Shown: positions 36,508 through 49,240, counted from the stretch's first letter. The stretch is 64,000 nt of DNA from Betaproteobacteria bacterium (GCA_025363575.1 JANYDM010000073.1:1-64000), one strand, 5' to 3'. Notes: generated by a model not told the origin, from the letters alone. Translations and numbers: made by a program.

Positions 36508-36660
36508 GTTTTTCTTTGTTTAACGCAAGGAGGCTGACTTCGTTAATTGATTAATGCGGACGTTGCAACTGCCAGGACGGGCGAGGTTGTCGGTACAAAT
36601 CGTTGTACGCGCATCGATTTCGCTGGGACATCTTGCCATGTAACAAATGGTTGCCGGGCT

Positions 36661-36690
36661 TTGCCGGGGGAATGGGTGTCGTGATAAAAT
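36661..36690 (+). promoter_or_regulatory. Promoter candidate for lpxC
   Basis: TTGCCG (36661-36666), an 18-bp spacer and TAAAAT (36685-36690), with TG one base before the hexamer (extended -10). It lies 37 bp ahead of the lpxC GTG, in the 220-bp gap after ftsZ. Confidence 0.6.
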
Positions 36691-36727
36691 CTGATTTTAA
36701 GAAGCATAAGAATCAAAGAGTTAATTC

Positions 36728-37642
36728 GTGATTAAGCAACGCACGCTCAAAAATATCATCCGTGCTACCGGTGTTGGATTGCATACCGGCGAGAAGGTCT
36801 ATTTGACGTTGCGTCCCGCAGCGCCCAATACCGGCGTCGTCTTTCGCCGAGTTGATTTGCCCCAGCCAGTCGACATCAAGGCCGATCCTTATCGCGTCGG
36901 CGACACGCGCTTGTCTTCCTGCCTGGAGCGGGACGGCGTGCGGGTCTCCACGGTCGAGCACCTGATGTCGGCCCTCGCGGGTCTCGGCATCGATAACGCA
37001 TACGTCGATGTGTCGGCCGGCGAAGTGCCGATCATGGACGGCAGCGCTGGGCCTTTCGTGTTTTTGCTGCAGTCGGCGGGCATCGAAGAGCAGGCGGTTG
37101 CGAAGAAATTCATCCGAATTCTGAAAACTGTCGCCGTCAGCGATGGCGACAAATCGGCGCGCTTCGAGCCGCACAACGGGTTCAAGATTGAGTTCAGCAT
37201 CGACTTCGACCATCCGGTGTTTGAAAATTCAGCCAAATCCGTGTGTGTGGATTTTGCGGCCACGTCATATGTCAGGGAAGTGAGCCGCGCGCGCACTTTC
37301 GGCTTCATGCACGAAGTAGAGTGGATGCGCGGCCAGGGGTTGGCGCTCGGAGGCTCACTCGACAACGCGATTGTGCTCGACGAGTATCGTGTGCTGAACA
37401 GCGACGGCCTGCGTTACGACGATGAGTTCGTCAAACACAAAGTGCTGGACGCGATCGGCGACCTCTACTTGCTTGGACATCCGGTGCTCGGGGCATTCAT
37501 CGCGCATAAGTCCGGCCACGCCTTGAACAATCTTCTGCTGCGCCGTTTGCTTGAGCAGCAGGACGCGTGGGAATATGTCAGCTTCGACCGTGCCGAAGAC
37601 GTGCCGGCGTTTGTCGGCTCAGTGCAACCCGCCCTGGCGTAA
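36728..37642 (+). CDS. lpxC: UDP-3-O-acyl-N-acetylglucosamine deacetylase LpxC
   Basis: A 304-residue zinc deacetylase, the committed step of lipid A synthesis. The metal-site motif [19 protein letters not shown] and the C-terminal [14 protein letters not shown] with GHALNN are present. It starts at GTG 36728 (VIKQRTLKN), the only start consistent with the family N-terminus. It closes the dcw region, as usual. Confidence 0.95.
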   Translation: MIKQRTLKNIIRATGVGLHTGEKVYLTLRPAAPNTGVVFRRVDLPQPVDIKADPYRVGDTRLSSCLERDGVRVSTVEHLMSALAGLGIDNAYVDVSAGEVPIMDGSAGPFVFLLQSAGIEEQAVAKKFIRILKTVAVSDGDKSARFEPHNGFKIEFSIDFDHPVFENSAKSVCVDFAATSYVREVSRARTFGFMHEVEWMRGQGLALGGSLDNAIVLDEYRVLNSDGLRYDDEFVKHKVLDAIGDLYLLGHPVLGAFIAHKSGHALNNLLLRRLLEQQDAWEYVSFDRAEDVPAFVGSVQPALA

Positions 37643-37709
37643 CGGGTGGTAACCCGGCGCGCGGCGGCGTTCTCACCATCATATCCAAGCCGGCCTACGC
37701 GTTAGCGCC

Positions 37710-37895
37710 ATGTTCGTTCTGCGCCTGGTCGGGTTTCTCGTTCTCATCACCATAGGTGCATCGCTCGTTACCTATCTATTGACCCGTAACCGGCGTTACG
37801 TCACTTTTGCGTGGCAGGTGCTTAAGTACGGCATGTTGATGGCAATCATCGTGCTAACCCTCATGTTGCTCGAGCGGTTAGTACTCGTCATCTAA
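37710..37895 (+). CDS. Small membrane protein of unknown function (61 residues)
   Basis: Two hydrophobic helices (about 3-23 and 38-60) flank a short basic loop (TRNRRYVTFAWQ). It lies between lpxC and the convergent DUF721 gene, with its stop 10 bp from the DUF721 stop. The codon pattern, hydrophobic layout and close packing support a real gene. No function is recognisable. Confidence 0.6.
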   Translation: MFVLRLVGFLVLITIGASLVTYLLTRNRRYVTFAWQVLKYGMLMAIIVLTLMLLERLVLVI

Positions 37896-37905
37896 GGCGC
37901 CCAAG

Positions 37906-38346
37906 TTAGTCTCGACTACGCTGCCGCGAAGCTAGATTAGTTAGCGCTTGCTTCAAAGGCGAGTCGTCGAGTTGACTCGCAAGTCTGTCTAAATTCTCAA
38001 TGGTTTCAATGCTTAAGGGCAGAGGTTCGCGCTTCGCCGGCGGCGCTGGGAGCGCCTCCCCGACTTGCACTTCAATTCGTATTGAAGTAACCTGCCAGCG
38101 CTGTTTCTGGTAAGTAGCTAACAATCTAGCAGCGAGCTGCTTCAATTTGGCGGCAATCGCGGCATTTTCAGCCAAGAGGGTGAGGGTTCCATCGCGTAGC
38201 TGCTTGACGCAGCAGGCTTGTGTCAATTCCAGCGGCGTGGTGTTCAGGAGTATCCGGTGCAGTTCAGCATTGCGCTGAGCAGCCTGGGTCAACGAACGCA
38301 AGCTGTCTGACGAGGCGAGATAGAAGTTGATCTTGCGCGCGGACAT
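37906..38346 (-). CDS. DUF721 (DciA-like) protein
   Basis: A 146-residue protein with a DUF721/DciA-type core (about 15-100: hydrophobic LARIL-like start, then NAAIAAKLKQLAARLLATYQ). DciA proteins load the replicative helicase DnaB in bacteria without DnaC. Base composition is less GC-biased than its neighbours. It is divergent from the M23 peptidase gene, with only 21 bp between starts, so promoters must overlap. Confidence 0.75.
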   Translation of the reverse strand: MSARKINFYLASSDSLRSLTQAAQRNAELHRILLNTTPLELTQACCVKQLRDGTLTLLAENAAIAAKLKQLAARLLATYQKQRWQVTSIRIEVQVGEALPAPPAKREPLPLSIETIENLDRLASQLDDSPLKQALTNLASRQRSRD

Positions 38347-38367
38347 GGCTGAGATTGTGGGGCAACG

Positions 38368-39285
38368 ATGAATATAATTCTAGTTTCCGGAAAGCTCGCG
38401 CGGGCGCGGACCATTACGCTGTCGCTGCCGTCTTTGCTGGCAGGCGGCGCCGTTGGCCTGCTCGGCCTGCTGATACTTGCTTTTGCGCTGCAATATTTTA
38501 TCCTGCGCTACGCACCCAGCCTCAACAGTACGCTGCTCAACAACCTTATACTGAGCGCGCAGCACGAGCAGAACGAAAAAACCCAGAACTATTTGCGCGA
38601 AAACCTCAACGCGCTCGCTTCCAAGCTCGGCCAGATGCAGGCCCAGTTGCTGCGCCTCGATACCCTCGGCGAGCGGCTCGCCAAGACCGCCGGCTTCAAG
38701 CCGCAGGAATTCATGTTCGACCAGCCGCCGGGCCGCGGCGGCGCGGTGTCCTCGTTGCCGACCTACGATTTGTCGCTCGGCGACATCACCCGCCAGGTTG
38801 ACGTATTGACGAAGCAGATGGATGACCGCACCGAGAAGCTCGGCATTCTCGATTCGCTGATGATCGTCGACAGCGCGAAGAAAAAACTGCTGCCGTCGGT
38901 GCTTCCAATCGAAGGCGGCTGGTACTCGTCGAACTTCGGCTGGCGCATCGACCCGTTCAACGGAGTGCGTGCGTTTCACGAAGGCATGGACTTCATGGCC
39001 GAGACCGGCACCGAGGCGCACGCGGCGGCCGGCGGCGTGGTCGCCTACTCGGATTTCCACCCTCAATATGGTAACATGATAGAAGTTGATCACGGCAATG
39101 GTTTGATCACGCGTTACGCGCATTTGTCGAAACGTCTGGTCAAAGCGGGGGACGTGGTGTTGAGCGGCAGCAACATTGGCAAGGTCGGCAGCACCGGACG
39201 CGCCACCGGGCCGCATCTGCACTTTGAAGTACGCCAGAACGGCGCGCCGCTCAATCCCGTGCGTTTTCTCCGCTTGCCCAGTTAA
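38368..39285 (+). CDS. M23-family peptidoglycan metallopeptidase
   Basis: A 305-residue protein: N-terminal membrane helix (about 22-48), a coiled-coil segment (about 65-110), then a LytM/M23 domain with FHEGMDFMAETGTEAHA, NMIEVDHGNG and the zinc motif GPHLHFEVR. The catalytic HxH is intact, so it is likely an active endopeptidase or a division-linked activator. This gene between the DUF721 gene and secA is a common betaproteobacterial arrangement. Confidence 0.9.
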   Translation: MNIILVSGKLARARTITLSLPSLLAGGAVGLLGLLILAFALQYFILRYAPSLNSTLLNNLILSAQHEQNEKTQNYLRENLNALASKLGQMQAQLLRLDTLGERLAKTAGFKPQEFMFDQPPGRGGAVSSLPTYDLSLGDITRQVDVLTKQMDDRTEKLGILDSLMIVDSAKKKLLPSVLPIEGGWYSSNFGWRIDPFNGVRAFHEGMDFMAETGTEAHAAAGGVVAYSDFHPQYGNMIEVDHGNGLITRYAHLSKRLVKAGDVVLSGSNIGKVGSTGRATGPHLHFEVRQNGAPLNPVRFLRLPS

Positions 39286-39310
39286 CGCCATCTAATTTTG
39301 CAGTTCAGAG

Positions 39311-39338
39311 GGGGTGGGGTGTTTCCCCACCCCTTTTT
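39311..39338 (+). terminator. Strong Rho-independent terminator after the M23 gene
   Basis: A perfect 9-bp stem, GGGGTGGGG/CCCCACCCC, with a 5-nt loop, followed by TTTTT. It ends 20 bp before the secA ATG, so secA needs its own promoter or readthrough. Confidence 0.92.
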
Positions 39339-39359
39339 ATTTAGGTTGCAACGGTATTC

Positions 39360-42083
<2,724 letters not shown>

Positions 42084-42168
42084 CACGCGCGCGCGGCGAC
42101 GCGCCCAGCTGACGCGGCGGCAGCGTCCCAAGATATAATCGCGAACTTCCGCCGCTGGTTCCGCCGCC

Positions 42169-43407
42169 ATGCCTGTAAATCTCTCCGCTCCCGCTCCCGC
42201 ATCGCTGTTGCCAGTCCCAGGCGTGGCGCTCGGCGTGACGGAAGCGAACATACGCAAGCCCGGGCGCAAGGATCTGCTCGTCATCAAGCTGGTTGACGGA
42301 GCCAACGTGGCCGGCGTATTCACGCAGAACCGTTTTTGCGCCGCGCCGGTGGTGGTGACGCGCAAGCATTTGGCAATGCCAGACTCCACGGGGTCCATCC
42401 GGGCGCTGGTCGTAAATACCGGCAATGCGAATGCCGGCACCGGCGAGGAGGGTCTTAAGCATACGCGACAGACCTGCGAGGATCTTGGGCGCCTACTGAG
42501 CTGCGCGGCGGACAGAATCTTGCCGTTTTCTACGGGCGTGATCATGGAGCCACTGCCGGTGGAGCGCATCGCAGGTGGCCTGCCGGCCTGCATCGCCGAC
42601 CTGCGCGAAGACAACTGGTTCGCCGCCGCGCAAGCCATCATGACCACGGACACGCTGCCCAAAGCAGCATCGCGTCGCGCGCAGGTAGGCAAGGCGGCGA
42701 TTACGCTTACCGGCATCGCCAAGGGCGCCGGCATGATTCATCCGAACATGGCGACCATGCTGGGTTTTATCGCGACGGACGCCCGGGTGAGCCCGCCGCT
42801 CGTCAAAGCGGCGGTCGCACATGCGGCAAAACTTTCTTTCAATTGCATCACTGTCGACGGCGACACTTCCACCAACGACTCGTTTATGCTGATCGCGACG
42901 GGCAAGGCGGCGATGGATGAAATCGCCGACGAGCGCAGCGCCGAGTTCGCCGCGTTTCGCGACGCAGTGACCGATATTGCGGCACAGCTTGCGCAGGCCA
43001 TAGTGCGCGATGGCGAAGGCGCCACCAAATTCATCACGGTTCGGGTCGAAGGAGGGCGCTCCGAAGACGAATGCCGCAAAGCCGGCTTCGCGGTCGCGCA
43101 TTCGCCGCTCGTCAAGACCGCGTTCTTCGCGTCGGACCCGAATCTCGGCCGCATTCTCGCCGCAGTCGGCTACGCGGGCATCGACGATCTCGAGGTCGGG
43201 AAGCTCGATCTCTATCTCGATGACGTACTCGTCGCGCGGCACGGCGGACGCAACCCCGCTTACCAGGAGGCGGACGGCCAGCGCGTCATGAAGCAGAGCG
43301 AAATCACCGTGCGCATCGTGCTCAACCGCGGCGACGCGGCCGCGACCCTGTGGACCTGCGATCTATCGCACGATTATGTGAGCATCAACGCGGACTACCG
43401 CTCATGA
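42169..43407 (+). CDS. argJ: Bifunctional glutamate N-acetyltransferase/amino-acid acetyltransferase ArgJ
   Basis: A 412-residue Ntn-type enzyme. The self-cleavage site is AT in [13 protein letters not shown]. It recycles the acetyl group between N-acetylornithine and glutamate in arginine synthesis. Downstream of secA, as in many betaproteobacteria. Its stop overlaps the next ATG (ATGA). Confidence 0.95.
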   Translation: MPVNLSAPAPASLLPVPGVALGVTEANIRKPGRKDLLVIKLVDGANVAGVFTQNRFCAAPVVVTRKHLAMPDSTGSIRALVVNTGNANAGTGEEGLKHTRQTCEDLGRLLSCAADRILPFSTGVIMEPLPVERIAGGLPACIADLREDNWFAAAQAIMTTDTLPKAASRRAQVGKAAITLTGIAKGAGMIHPNMATMLGFIATDARVSPPLVKAAVAHAAKLSFNCITVDGDTSTNDSFMLIATGKAAMDEIADERSAEFAAFRDAVTDIAAQLAQAIVRDGEGATKFITVRVEGGRSEDECRKAGFAVAHSPLVKTAFFASDPNLGRILAAVGYAGIDDLEVGKLDLYLDDVLVARHGGRNPAYQEADGQRVMKQSEITVRIVLNRGDAAATLWTCDLSHDYVSINADYRS

Positions 43408-44279
43408 GCGACTTCGAGCGCCTCATAGCGCGCGTCGACGCGCTGCTCGCGCGGGTGGAAAAACTCATGCCGGCGCCCTTGCCAGGAATCAACTGGAAGT
43501 CGAGCGCATTCCGATGGCGCAAGCGCAATGGCCACGGTGCGATCGAGGCGATAAGGCACGTGCACCGCATTGCGCTCGCGGATTTGTGTGGCATCGACCG
43601 CCAGAAAAAGCTGGTCGATCAGAACACGCGCCAGTTTGTCGAAGGTTATCCCGCGAACAATGTGCTGCTAACGGGCGCACGCGGTACCGGCAAATCGTCG
43701 TTAATCAAGGCGCTGCTCAACAAATACGCAACGCGGGGCTTGCGCGTCATCGAAGTGGAAAAGCAGGATCTCGTCGATTTGCCCGAGATCGTCGACCTGA
43801 TCGCCGACCGGCCGGAACGCTTTGTATTGTATTGCGACGATTTGTCGTTCGAAGCCGATGAGCCCGGCTACAAGGCATTGAAAGTCGTGCTTGACGGCTC
43901 GGTTGCCGCGGCCTCCGAGAACTGCCTGATTTACGCGACATCGAACCGGCGCCACCTGATGCCGGAATTCATGTCGGAAAATCTGGAATCGAAGCGCGTC
44001 GACGATGAGATACACCCGGGCGAAACGGTCGAAGAGAAAATCTCGCTGTCGGAACGTTTCGGCGTATGGGTATCGTTTTATCCGTTCGACCAGGATGAGT
44101 ACCTTGAAATCGTCGCGCAGTGGCTCGCGCACTTCAAGGTTGTGAGCGCGACCTCCGAAGCCGTGCGCCAGGAGGCGCTGCAGTGGGCATTGCAGCGCGG
44201 TTCGCGCAGCGGCAGAGTGGCGTGGCAGTTCGCACGCGACTGGGCCGGCCGCGCGCGCATAGCGCGCAGCAAATCCTGA
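43404..44279 (+). CDS. DUF815-family AAA+ ATPase
   Basis: A 291-residue protein: [11 protein letters not shown] is Walker A (about residue 90), and [11 protein letters not shown] is Walker B. The family is conserved and uncharacterised. It is co-translated with argJ and precedes the Nudix gene. Confidence 0.88.
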   Translation: MSDFERLIARVDALLARVEKLMPAPLPGINWKSSAFRWRKRNGHGAIEAIRHVHRIALADLCGIDRQKKLVDQNTRQFVEGYPANNVLLTGARGTGKSSLIKALLNKYATRGLRVIEVEKQDLVDLPEIVDLIADRPERFVLYCDDLSFEADEPGYKALKVVLDGSVAAASENCLIYATSNRRHLMPEFMSENLESKRVDDEIHPGETVEEKISLSERFGVWVSFYPFDQDEYLEIVAQWLAHFKVVSATSEAVRQEALQWALQRGSRSGRVAWQFARDWAGRARIARSKS

Positions 44280-44295
44280 CCTGAATCTTCGCGCG

Positions 44296-45261
44296 ATGTC
44301 GATTGTAACGGCGCGTGCGCGCATCGAGGTCGTTGCTGCGGTTATTCTCGACCGGCGCGGAGAATTCCTTCTCGCATGCCGGCCTGACGGTAAACCTTAC
44401 GCCGGCTATTGGGAGTTTCCCGGCGGCAAGGTCGATCCCGGAGAAGACGCGCCGACCGCGTTGAAGCGCGAGTTGCACGAGGAGCTCGGCATCGACGTGA
44501 CGCGCGCCTATCCCTGGCTGACGCGCGATTTCGATTATCCGCACGCCGACGTGCGCCTGCGGTTTTTCCGGGTCGTCGAATGGACGGGCGACGCGCACGG
44601 CAGGGAGCAGCAGCGATTGGCGTGGCAGACGATAAAAAATCTCACGGTTGCGCCGATATTGCCGGCCAACGGCCCCATCCTGCGCGGGCTTGATTTACCC
44701 GGTGTCTATGGAATCACCTGCGCTGCCATCCTCGGCCCGGAAGTATTCTTGCAACGGCTGGAACAATCGCTGCGACAGGGACTGCGCATGGTCCAGGTGC
44801 GGGAAAAGCAGATGCCGGATGCCGAACTGGTCGCGTTCGCGTCGGCGGTCGCCGCGCTGGCGCATGCACATGACGGGAAAGTCGTCGTCAACGGCGCCGC
44901 TGAAGTTGCAGTGCGCGCGGGCGCGGACGGCGTTCACTTGACAGCGACCGCATTGATGGCGGCAGCAGGCCGTCCCGATGTCGCATGGTGCGGGGCCTCG
45001 TGTCATGACGAAATCGAATTGGCGCGCGCACGCGAACTCGGCGTTGATTTCGTCGTGCTCGGCCCCATCGCCGGGACCGCGAGCCATGCGCAAGCAAAAA
45101 CCCTGGGCTGGCACGAATTTACGCGCCTGATCCGCAATTATCCGCTGCCCGTCTATGCGTTAGGCGGCTTGGGTGTCGAGCATTTGGAATGCGCCTGGCA
45201 ATGCGGCGCGCACGGCGTCGGCATGCTGCGCGGCGCGTGGACCGGCGAGCACTACCGTTAA
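44296..45261 (+). CDS. Nudix hydrolase (MutT-like) fused to a degenerate ThiE/TenI-like domain
   Basis: A 321-residue two-domain protein. Residues 1-130 carry a full Nudix box (G44 to I66: GX5E, REL, EELG), typical of 8-oxo-dGTP diphosphatase MutT. Residues 140-321 have a thiamine-phosphate-synthase barrel. In the barrel, the NDR motif expected in ThiE is NGA, and the HLGQ motif is HLTA, so thiamine phosphate synthase activity is unlikely. Such Nudix-ThiE fusions are known in proteobacteria next to yacG/zapD/coaE, and the Nudix part is probably the active half. Confidence 0.88.
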   Translation: MSIVTARARIEVVAAVILDRRGEFLLACRPDGKPYAGYWEFPGGKVDPGEDAPTALKRELHEELGIDVTRAYPWLTRDFDYPHADVRLRFFRVVEWTGDAHGREQQRLAWQTIKNLTVAPILPANGPILRGLDLPGVYGITCAAILGPEVFLQRLEQSLRQGLRMVQVREKQMPDAELVAFASAVAALAHAHDGKVVVNGAAEVAVRAGADGVHLTATALMAAAGRPDVAWCGASCHDEIELARARELGVDFVVLGPIAGTASHAQAKTLGWHEFTRLIRNYPLPVYALGGLGVEHLECAWQCGAHGVGMLRGAWTGEHYR

Positions 45262-45262
45262 C

Positions 45263-45469
45263 TTATTGAGGCGCTTCGCCGGGCTCCGGCCCGGACTCGA
45301 CGTCGTCTTTATTCTCCACGACCGGAATGCGATAGCTCTCCGTTGCCCACGCACCTAGATCAATCACGCGGCAGCGTTCGGAGCAGAACGGGCGATAGCG
45401 GCTGGCGGGGTCCCATGCAACGGGCTTTCCACACTGCGGACAATTGACCGTGCGGGCATTCTTGGGCAC
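45263..45469 (-). CDS. yacG: DNA gyrase inhibitor YacG
   Basis: A 68-residue zinc protein: CPQCG near residue 10 and CSERCR near residue 29 form the four-Cys site, then [12 protein letters not shown]. In Escherichia coli it binds GyrB. It is convergent with the Nudix gene, 1 bp apart, and downstream of zapD. Confidence 0.92.
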   Translation of the reverse strand: MPKNARTVNCPQCGKPVAWDPASRYRPFCSERCRVIDLGAWATESYRIPVVENKDDVESGPEPGEAPQ

Positions 45470-45480
45470 GCGACCGCCGG

Positions 45481-46236
45481 TTACAGATTACAGAACGTCA
45501 ATTCGAAATCGACGTCCGATTCGTAGACCTTGGGGCGCTGTCCGACTTCCTGGGTGGTGAAGCGGATGTTGAGCGCATACTTGTTCGCGCTAATTTCCGG
45601 CACGCAGTGATAGTCGAGCTTCAGCCGGATCCGCAGCATCTGCGCGATGCGGCCGGCCATCATTTGCTGGTAAACCCCCTGCACCGCGGTCTGGTTCGAA
45701 CATTTGCCGCTTTCGCGCAGCAGGCGCAGCACAATAGCGATGCCGTCGCGGATCGGCAGGAAAGGCGCCAGCCAGCCCTCGAGGTCGTGGCGATGCTGCT
45801 CGGCGCTGAGGTGCAGCCAGTAATGATAGGACGGCACGTCGAATTCGCAAACACCGCCCGGAATGTTCGTGCGCTGCTTGATGCTCATCAGCCATTCGTT
45901 CTCGCGCAGCTCCTGGCCGACTTTGCCCGACATCTGAAAAAGGCGCGACGACGTGCGGTCGATTTCCCAGAGGATGTTATCGAGCGCTTCCTGAGAAATG
46001 TCGGGATTGTCGCGCAACACCTCGAGCGACTGCTTCTGGCGCTCGAGTTCCTGCAGGAGATCCGATTTCAGGTCGGCGCGCGCGGCGACTTCGAGTATCT
46101 CGAACATGCAAAGGAGCGCGACGTGGTGCTCCTGCGGATCGGCCTTGGCGATGAAATACAGTACGCGCTCGTACAGGTCTTCCAGCCGCAGCAGTGTACG
46201 TATCCGCTCGCTCAGTGGGTATTCGTAGCTGATCAC
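45481..46236 (-). CDS. zapD: Cell division protein ZapD (DUF1342)
   Basis: A 251-residue protein that crosslinks FtsZ filaments. The N-terminus ([21 protein letters not shown]) and the C-terminal [21 protein letters not shown] tract match the family. It begins at GTG 46236. The 109-bp gap to coaE is AT-rich and could contain its promoter. Confidence 0.93.
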   Translation of the reverse strand: MISYEYPLSERIRTLLRLEDLYERVLYFIAKADPQEHHVALLCMFEILEVAARADLKSDLLQELERQKQSLEVLRDNPDISQEALDNILWEIDRTSSRLFQMSGKVGQELRENEWLMSIKQRTNIPGGVCEFDVPSYHYWLHLSAEQHRHDLEGWLAPFLPIRDGIAIVLRLLRESGKCSNQTAVQGVYQQMMAGRIAQMLRIRLKLDYHCVPEISANKYALNIRFTTQEVGQRPKVYESDVDFELTFCNL

Positions 46237-46345
46237 GGCGCGTGGGCAGTCGCAATCGTTAATGGAGTGCGGCCAATTGTTCTACATAATCTGTAAAAAA
46301 TAAAGACTTTATTGGGGCATTTGATCTTAATTTGGATAAATTTGC

Positions 46346-46984
46346 TCACGTTACGGGCGCATTTTTCGCGAGATCGAGGTATTTCCGGTGCAGTCCCTCC
46401 ACGGCCGCGCGCAGGGCAGGCAGGTCGCCATCGTTGTGCACGATATCGTCGGCCCGGCGCAGTCGCTCGACGCGGTTGACCTGGGTGGCCATGATGGCGC
46501 GGACCGCCGCGGGCGCCAGCCTGCTACGGCGCGTCACGCGCTCAATCTGTGCTTCTTCAGAGCAATCGACCACGAGCACTCTACGCGCGAGGTCGCCATA
46601 GGAGCCGGTCTCGATCAGCAGGGGCACGACGATGACGACGTACGGCGCCGCGGCGGCCTTGCCGGCGCCATTCACTGCAATGCCTACAAGGCGCGCGACT
46701 TCCGTGCGTATCATCGGATGCAGCAGGGCCTCGAGTTTTTGCTTTGCTTGCGCGTTGGAAAAGACGTACTCGCGCATGCGTGCGCGGTCGAGCGCGCCGT
46801 CCGCCCCAAGGTAACCGGCGCCGAACTGTTCGCCGATCGCGCGTGCGCCTGGTTGTCCTGCCGCAGTGAGTCCGTGCGCAATCTCGTCGGTGTCGACGAC
46901 GGCTGCGCCGAATTCCGCGAACGTGTTGGCGACACTGGTCTTGCCGCTGCCGATGCCGCCCGTGAGCGCGATGACGAGCGCCAT
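46346..46984 (-). CDS. coaE: Dephospho-CoA kinase
   Basis: A 212-residue P-loop kinase, last step of CoA synthesis. LTGGIGSGKTSVAN is the P-loop, VDTDEIAH follows, and RVTRRS lies in the lid. ATG 46984 lies 4 bp after the pilD stop. An upstream extension of the frame overlaps pilD and is not conserved. Confidence 0.94.
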   Translation of the reverse strand: MALVIALTGGIGSGKTSVANTFAEFGAAVVDTDEIAHGLTAAGQPGARAIGEQFGAGYLGADGALDRARMREYVFSNAQAKQKLEALLHPMIRTEVARLVGIAVNGAGKAAAAPYVVIVVPLLIETGSYGDLARRVLVVDCSEEAQIERVTRRSRLAPAAVRAIMATQVNRVERLRRADDIVHNDGDLPALRAAVEGLHRKYLDLAKNAPVT

Positions 46985-46988
46985 AGGG

Positions 46989-47849
46989 TTACAAATTCTT
47001 GAGATAGTAGTCGAGCAGCGGCTCGCCCCAGAACAGCGCAATCAGGCCGGCCAGCACGAGATACGGCCCGAACGGGATGGGCACATTGCGCCCGTGGCGC
47101 GCGAAGACAATAAGCGATATTCCCACCACCGCGCCCACCAGCGACGACAGCAGGATGACGACCGGCACCATTTTCCAGCCGAGCCATGCGCCGATCGCCG
47201 CCAGCAGCTTGAAATCGCCGTAGCCCATGCCGTCTTTGCCGGTGGCGAGCTTATAGCCCCAGAATACGAGCCACAACGCGAGGTAGCCGGCGGCCGCGCC
47301 GATCACCGCGGACTGCAGATCGGCAAAAACGCCGCCCACGTTCACGAGCAGGCCGGCCCACACCAGCGGCAGCGTAATATCGTCCGGCAGGTAAAAAGTG
47401 TCGAGGTCGATGAATGCCAGCGCAATCATCGCCCACACGAAGCCCAGCGCGGCCAGCGTCTGCCAGCTGAATCCATAGCGCCAGGCAATAAATCCCGACA
47501 GCGCCGCGGTCAACGCTTCGACCAGCGGATAGCGCGGCGTAATCGACACGCCGCACGCCGAGCATTTGCCGCGCAGCGCGAGATAGCTCACGAGCGGAAT
47601 GTTTTCCAGGGCGGCGATCCGATGACCGCAGGCGGGGCACGCCGAGCGCGGCAGCACCAGGTTGTAGGCCGGCGCGGCTGCAATTTCCTGTTCGTTCAAC
47701 TCGGCAAGCTCGTCGCGCCACTGGCGTTCGAGCATTTTCGGCAGGCGATGGATGACGACGTTGAGGAAGCTGCCGACAGCGAGTGACAGTACGACTACTG
47801 AGGTTACGAAAAACGCAGGAAACGCCTGGAAGGACTGAAGTAGCGACAT
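46989..47849 (-). CDS. pilD: Prepilin peptidase PilD
   Basis: A 286-residue polytopic aspartic protease that cleaves and N-methylates type IV prepilins. Two CxxC pairs (CPACG, CSACG) form the zinc site. Catalytic Asp residues lie in FIDLDTFYLPDD and GYGDFKLLA. It sits downstream of pilC, as usual. Confidence 0.94.
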   Translation of the reverse strand: MSLLQSFQAFPAFFVTSVVVLSLAVGSFLNVVIHRLPKMLERQWRDELAELNEQEIAAAPAYNLVLPRSACPACGHRIAALENIPLVSYLALRGKCSACGVSITPRYPLVEALTAALSGFIAWRYGFSWQTLAALGFVWAMIALAFIDLDTFYLPDDITLPLVWAGLLVNVGGVFADLQSAVIGAAAGYLALWLVFWGYKLATGKDGMGYGDFKLLAAIGAWLGWKMVPVVILLSSLVGAVVGISLIVFARHGRNVPIPFGPYLVLAGLIALFWGEPLLDYYLKNL

Positions 47850-47850
47850 C

Positions 47851-47897
47851 AGGACTGAGGATTGTGGATCGAGGATTGCGGAAAATCCCTCAATCCC
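47851..47897. repeat. Low-complexity GAGGATTG repeats between pilC and pilD
   Basis: AGGATTG occurs at 47858 and 47872 with related AGGACTG and GGATCG units, followed by the complement CAATCCC. The same motif family recurs at 50535-50608. Confidence 0.6.
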
Positions 47898-47903
47898 GCT
47901 TTC

Positions 47904-49133
47904 TCAGACTGCCTGGCCGAGCTTGAAGATTGGGAGGTACATCGCGATGACCATGCCCCCGATAAGTGTGCCCAGCACGACCATGATGAGCGGCTCCATC
48001 AGGCTCGACAGCGCGTCGACTGCGTCGTCGACCTCGGCTTCGAAAAAGTCGGCGACTTTGGACAGCATGCCATCGAGCGAGCCGGCCTCTTCGCCAATGG
48101 CCACCATCTGCAGCACCATATTCGGGAACATTTCGACGTTTTGCATCGAGACCGTGAGGCTCGAGCCGGTGGAAACTTCGGCCTGGATTTTCTTTGTCGC
48201 GACGTAGTACTCGTGATTGCCCGCGGCGCCAGCCACCGAGTCCAGCGCCTCGACCAGAGGCACTCCGGCGGCGAACATCGTGGCCAGCGTGCGCGTCCAG
48301 CGTGCAACGGTCGCCTTGCGCACCATGTCGCCGAACACCGGCGCGCGCAATGCGATTTTGTCCATGAAGATCTGCATGGATTTAGAGCGTTTCCACGCAT
48401 AGAGAAATCCCCATACGCCACCGATGACGACGGTGAAGATGAGGTACCAGTATTTGACGAAAAATTCGGAAATCGCCATGACCACCAGTGTCGGCCCGGG
48501 CAGATCGGCGCCAAAGCTCGCGAACACCTGCTTGAAGGCGGGTATGACGAAAATCATGATTACAGCCGTGATGACGAAGGCCACCACGATAATCGCTATC
48601 GGATAAAACAGCGCCGCTTTGATCTTGCCTTTGATCGCCTGCACTTTTTCTTTGTACGTCGCTAGGCGGTCGAGCAGGCTGTCGAGAATACCGGCCTGCT
48701 CGCCGGCGCCGACCAGGTTGCAGAACAGCGCATCGAAATAAAGGGGGTGCTTTTCGAATGCAGATTTGAGATTGGAGCCGGTCTCGACTTCGGTCTTGAT
48801 GTTCATCAGCAGTTTTTGCACTGCCGGGTTGCTGTGGCCCTTGCCGACGATGTCGAACGCCTGCAGCAGCGGCACGCCGGATTTCATCATGGTCGCGAGT
48901 TGGCGCGTGAAGAGCGTAATGTCCTTGTCCGTAATGCTGCCGCCGCTGCGAACGGATTGTTTCTTGACCTTGAGAACCTTGATGCCCTGACGGCGCAGCA
49001 TCGCGTTGACGACGGCTTCGCCGCCCGCTTTCATTTCCCCGCGCAGCGTCTTGCCAGCCTTGTCGGTGCCGCTCCAGGAAAATGTAAATTCCTTGACGTC
49101 TTTCTTGGTGGCAGTCGCGGCTGTAGTGGCCAT
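47904..49133 (-). CDS. pilC: Type IV pilus inner-membrane platform protein PilC
   Basis: A 409-residue protein with two T2SF/GspF domains (about 75-200 and 280-400), separated by membrane helices. FTRQLATMMKSGVPLLQAFDI and the second-repeat ARWTRTLATMFAAGVPLVEAL show the duplication. ATG 49133 has GGAGAG upstream. pilB, usually just ahead of pilC, is not here; a CNNM transporter gene occupies that position. Confidence 0.93.
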   Translation of the reverse strand: MATTAATATKKDVKEFTFSWSGTDKAGKTLRGEMKAGGEAVVNAMLRRQGIKVLKVKKQSVRSGGSITDKDITLFTRQLATMMKSGVPLLQAFDIVGKGHSNPAVQKLLMNIKTEVETGSNLKSAFEKHPLYFDALFCNLVGAGEQAGILDSLLDRLATYKEKVQAIKGKIKAALFYPIAIIVVAFVITAVIMIFVIPAFKQVFASFGADLPGPTLVVMAISEFFVKYWYLIFTVVIGGVWGFLYAWKRSKSMQIFMDKIALRAPVFGDMVRKATVARWTRTLATMFAAGVPLVEALDSVAGAAGNHEYYVATKKIQAEVSTGSSLTVSMQNVEMFPNMVLQMVAIGEEAGSLDGMLSKVADFFEAEVDDAVDALSSLMEPLIMVVLGTLIGGMVIAMYLPIFKLGQAV

Positions 49134-49153
49134 GGAGTTCTCTCCCAAAATCC

Positions 49154-49175
49154 AATCTAACCAATCGGTTAGATT
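49154..49175. promoter_or_regulatory. Perfect 9-bp palindrome upstream of pilC (operator candidate)
   Basis: AATCTAACC and GGTTAGATT are separated by AATC, 21 bp ahead of the pilC ATG. The core TAACC-n4-GGTTA resembles TetR-family operators. No regulator gene is adjacent. Confidence 0.55.
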
Positions 49176-49240
49176 CCAAACCTGAACCTGTGCCCAATGA
49201 TGCCCTTGTGCGTTTGCTTTGTAAAGGCGGTAGTGCCTCG

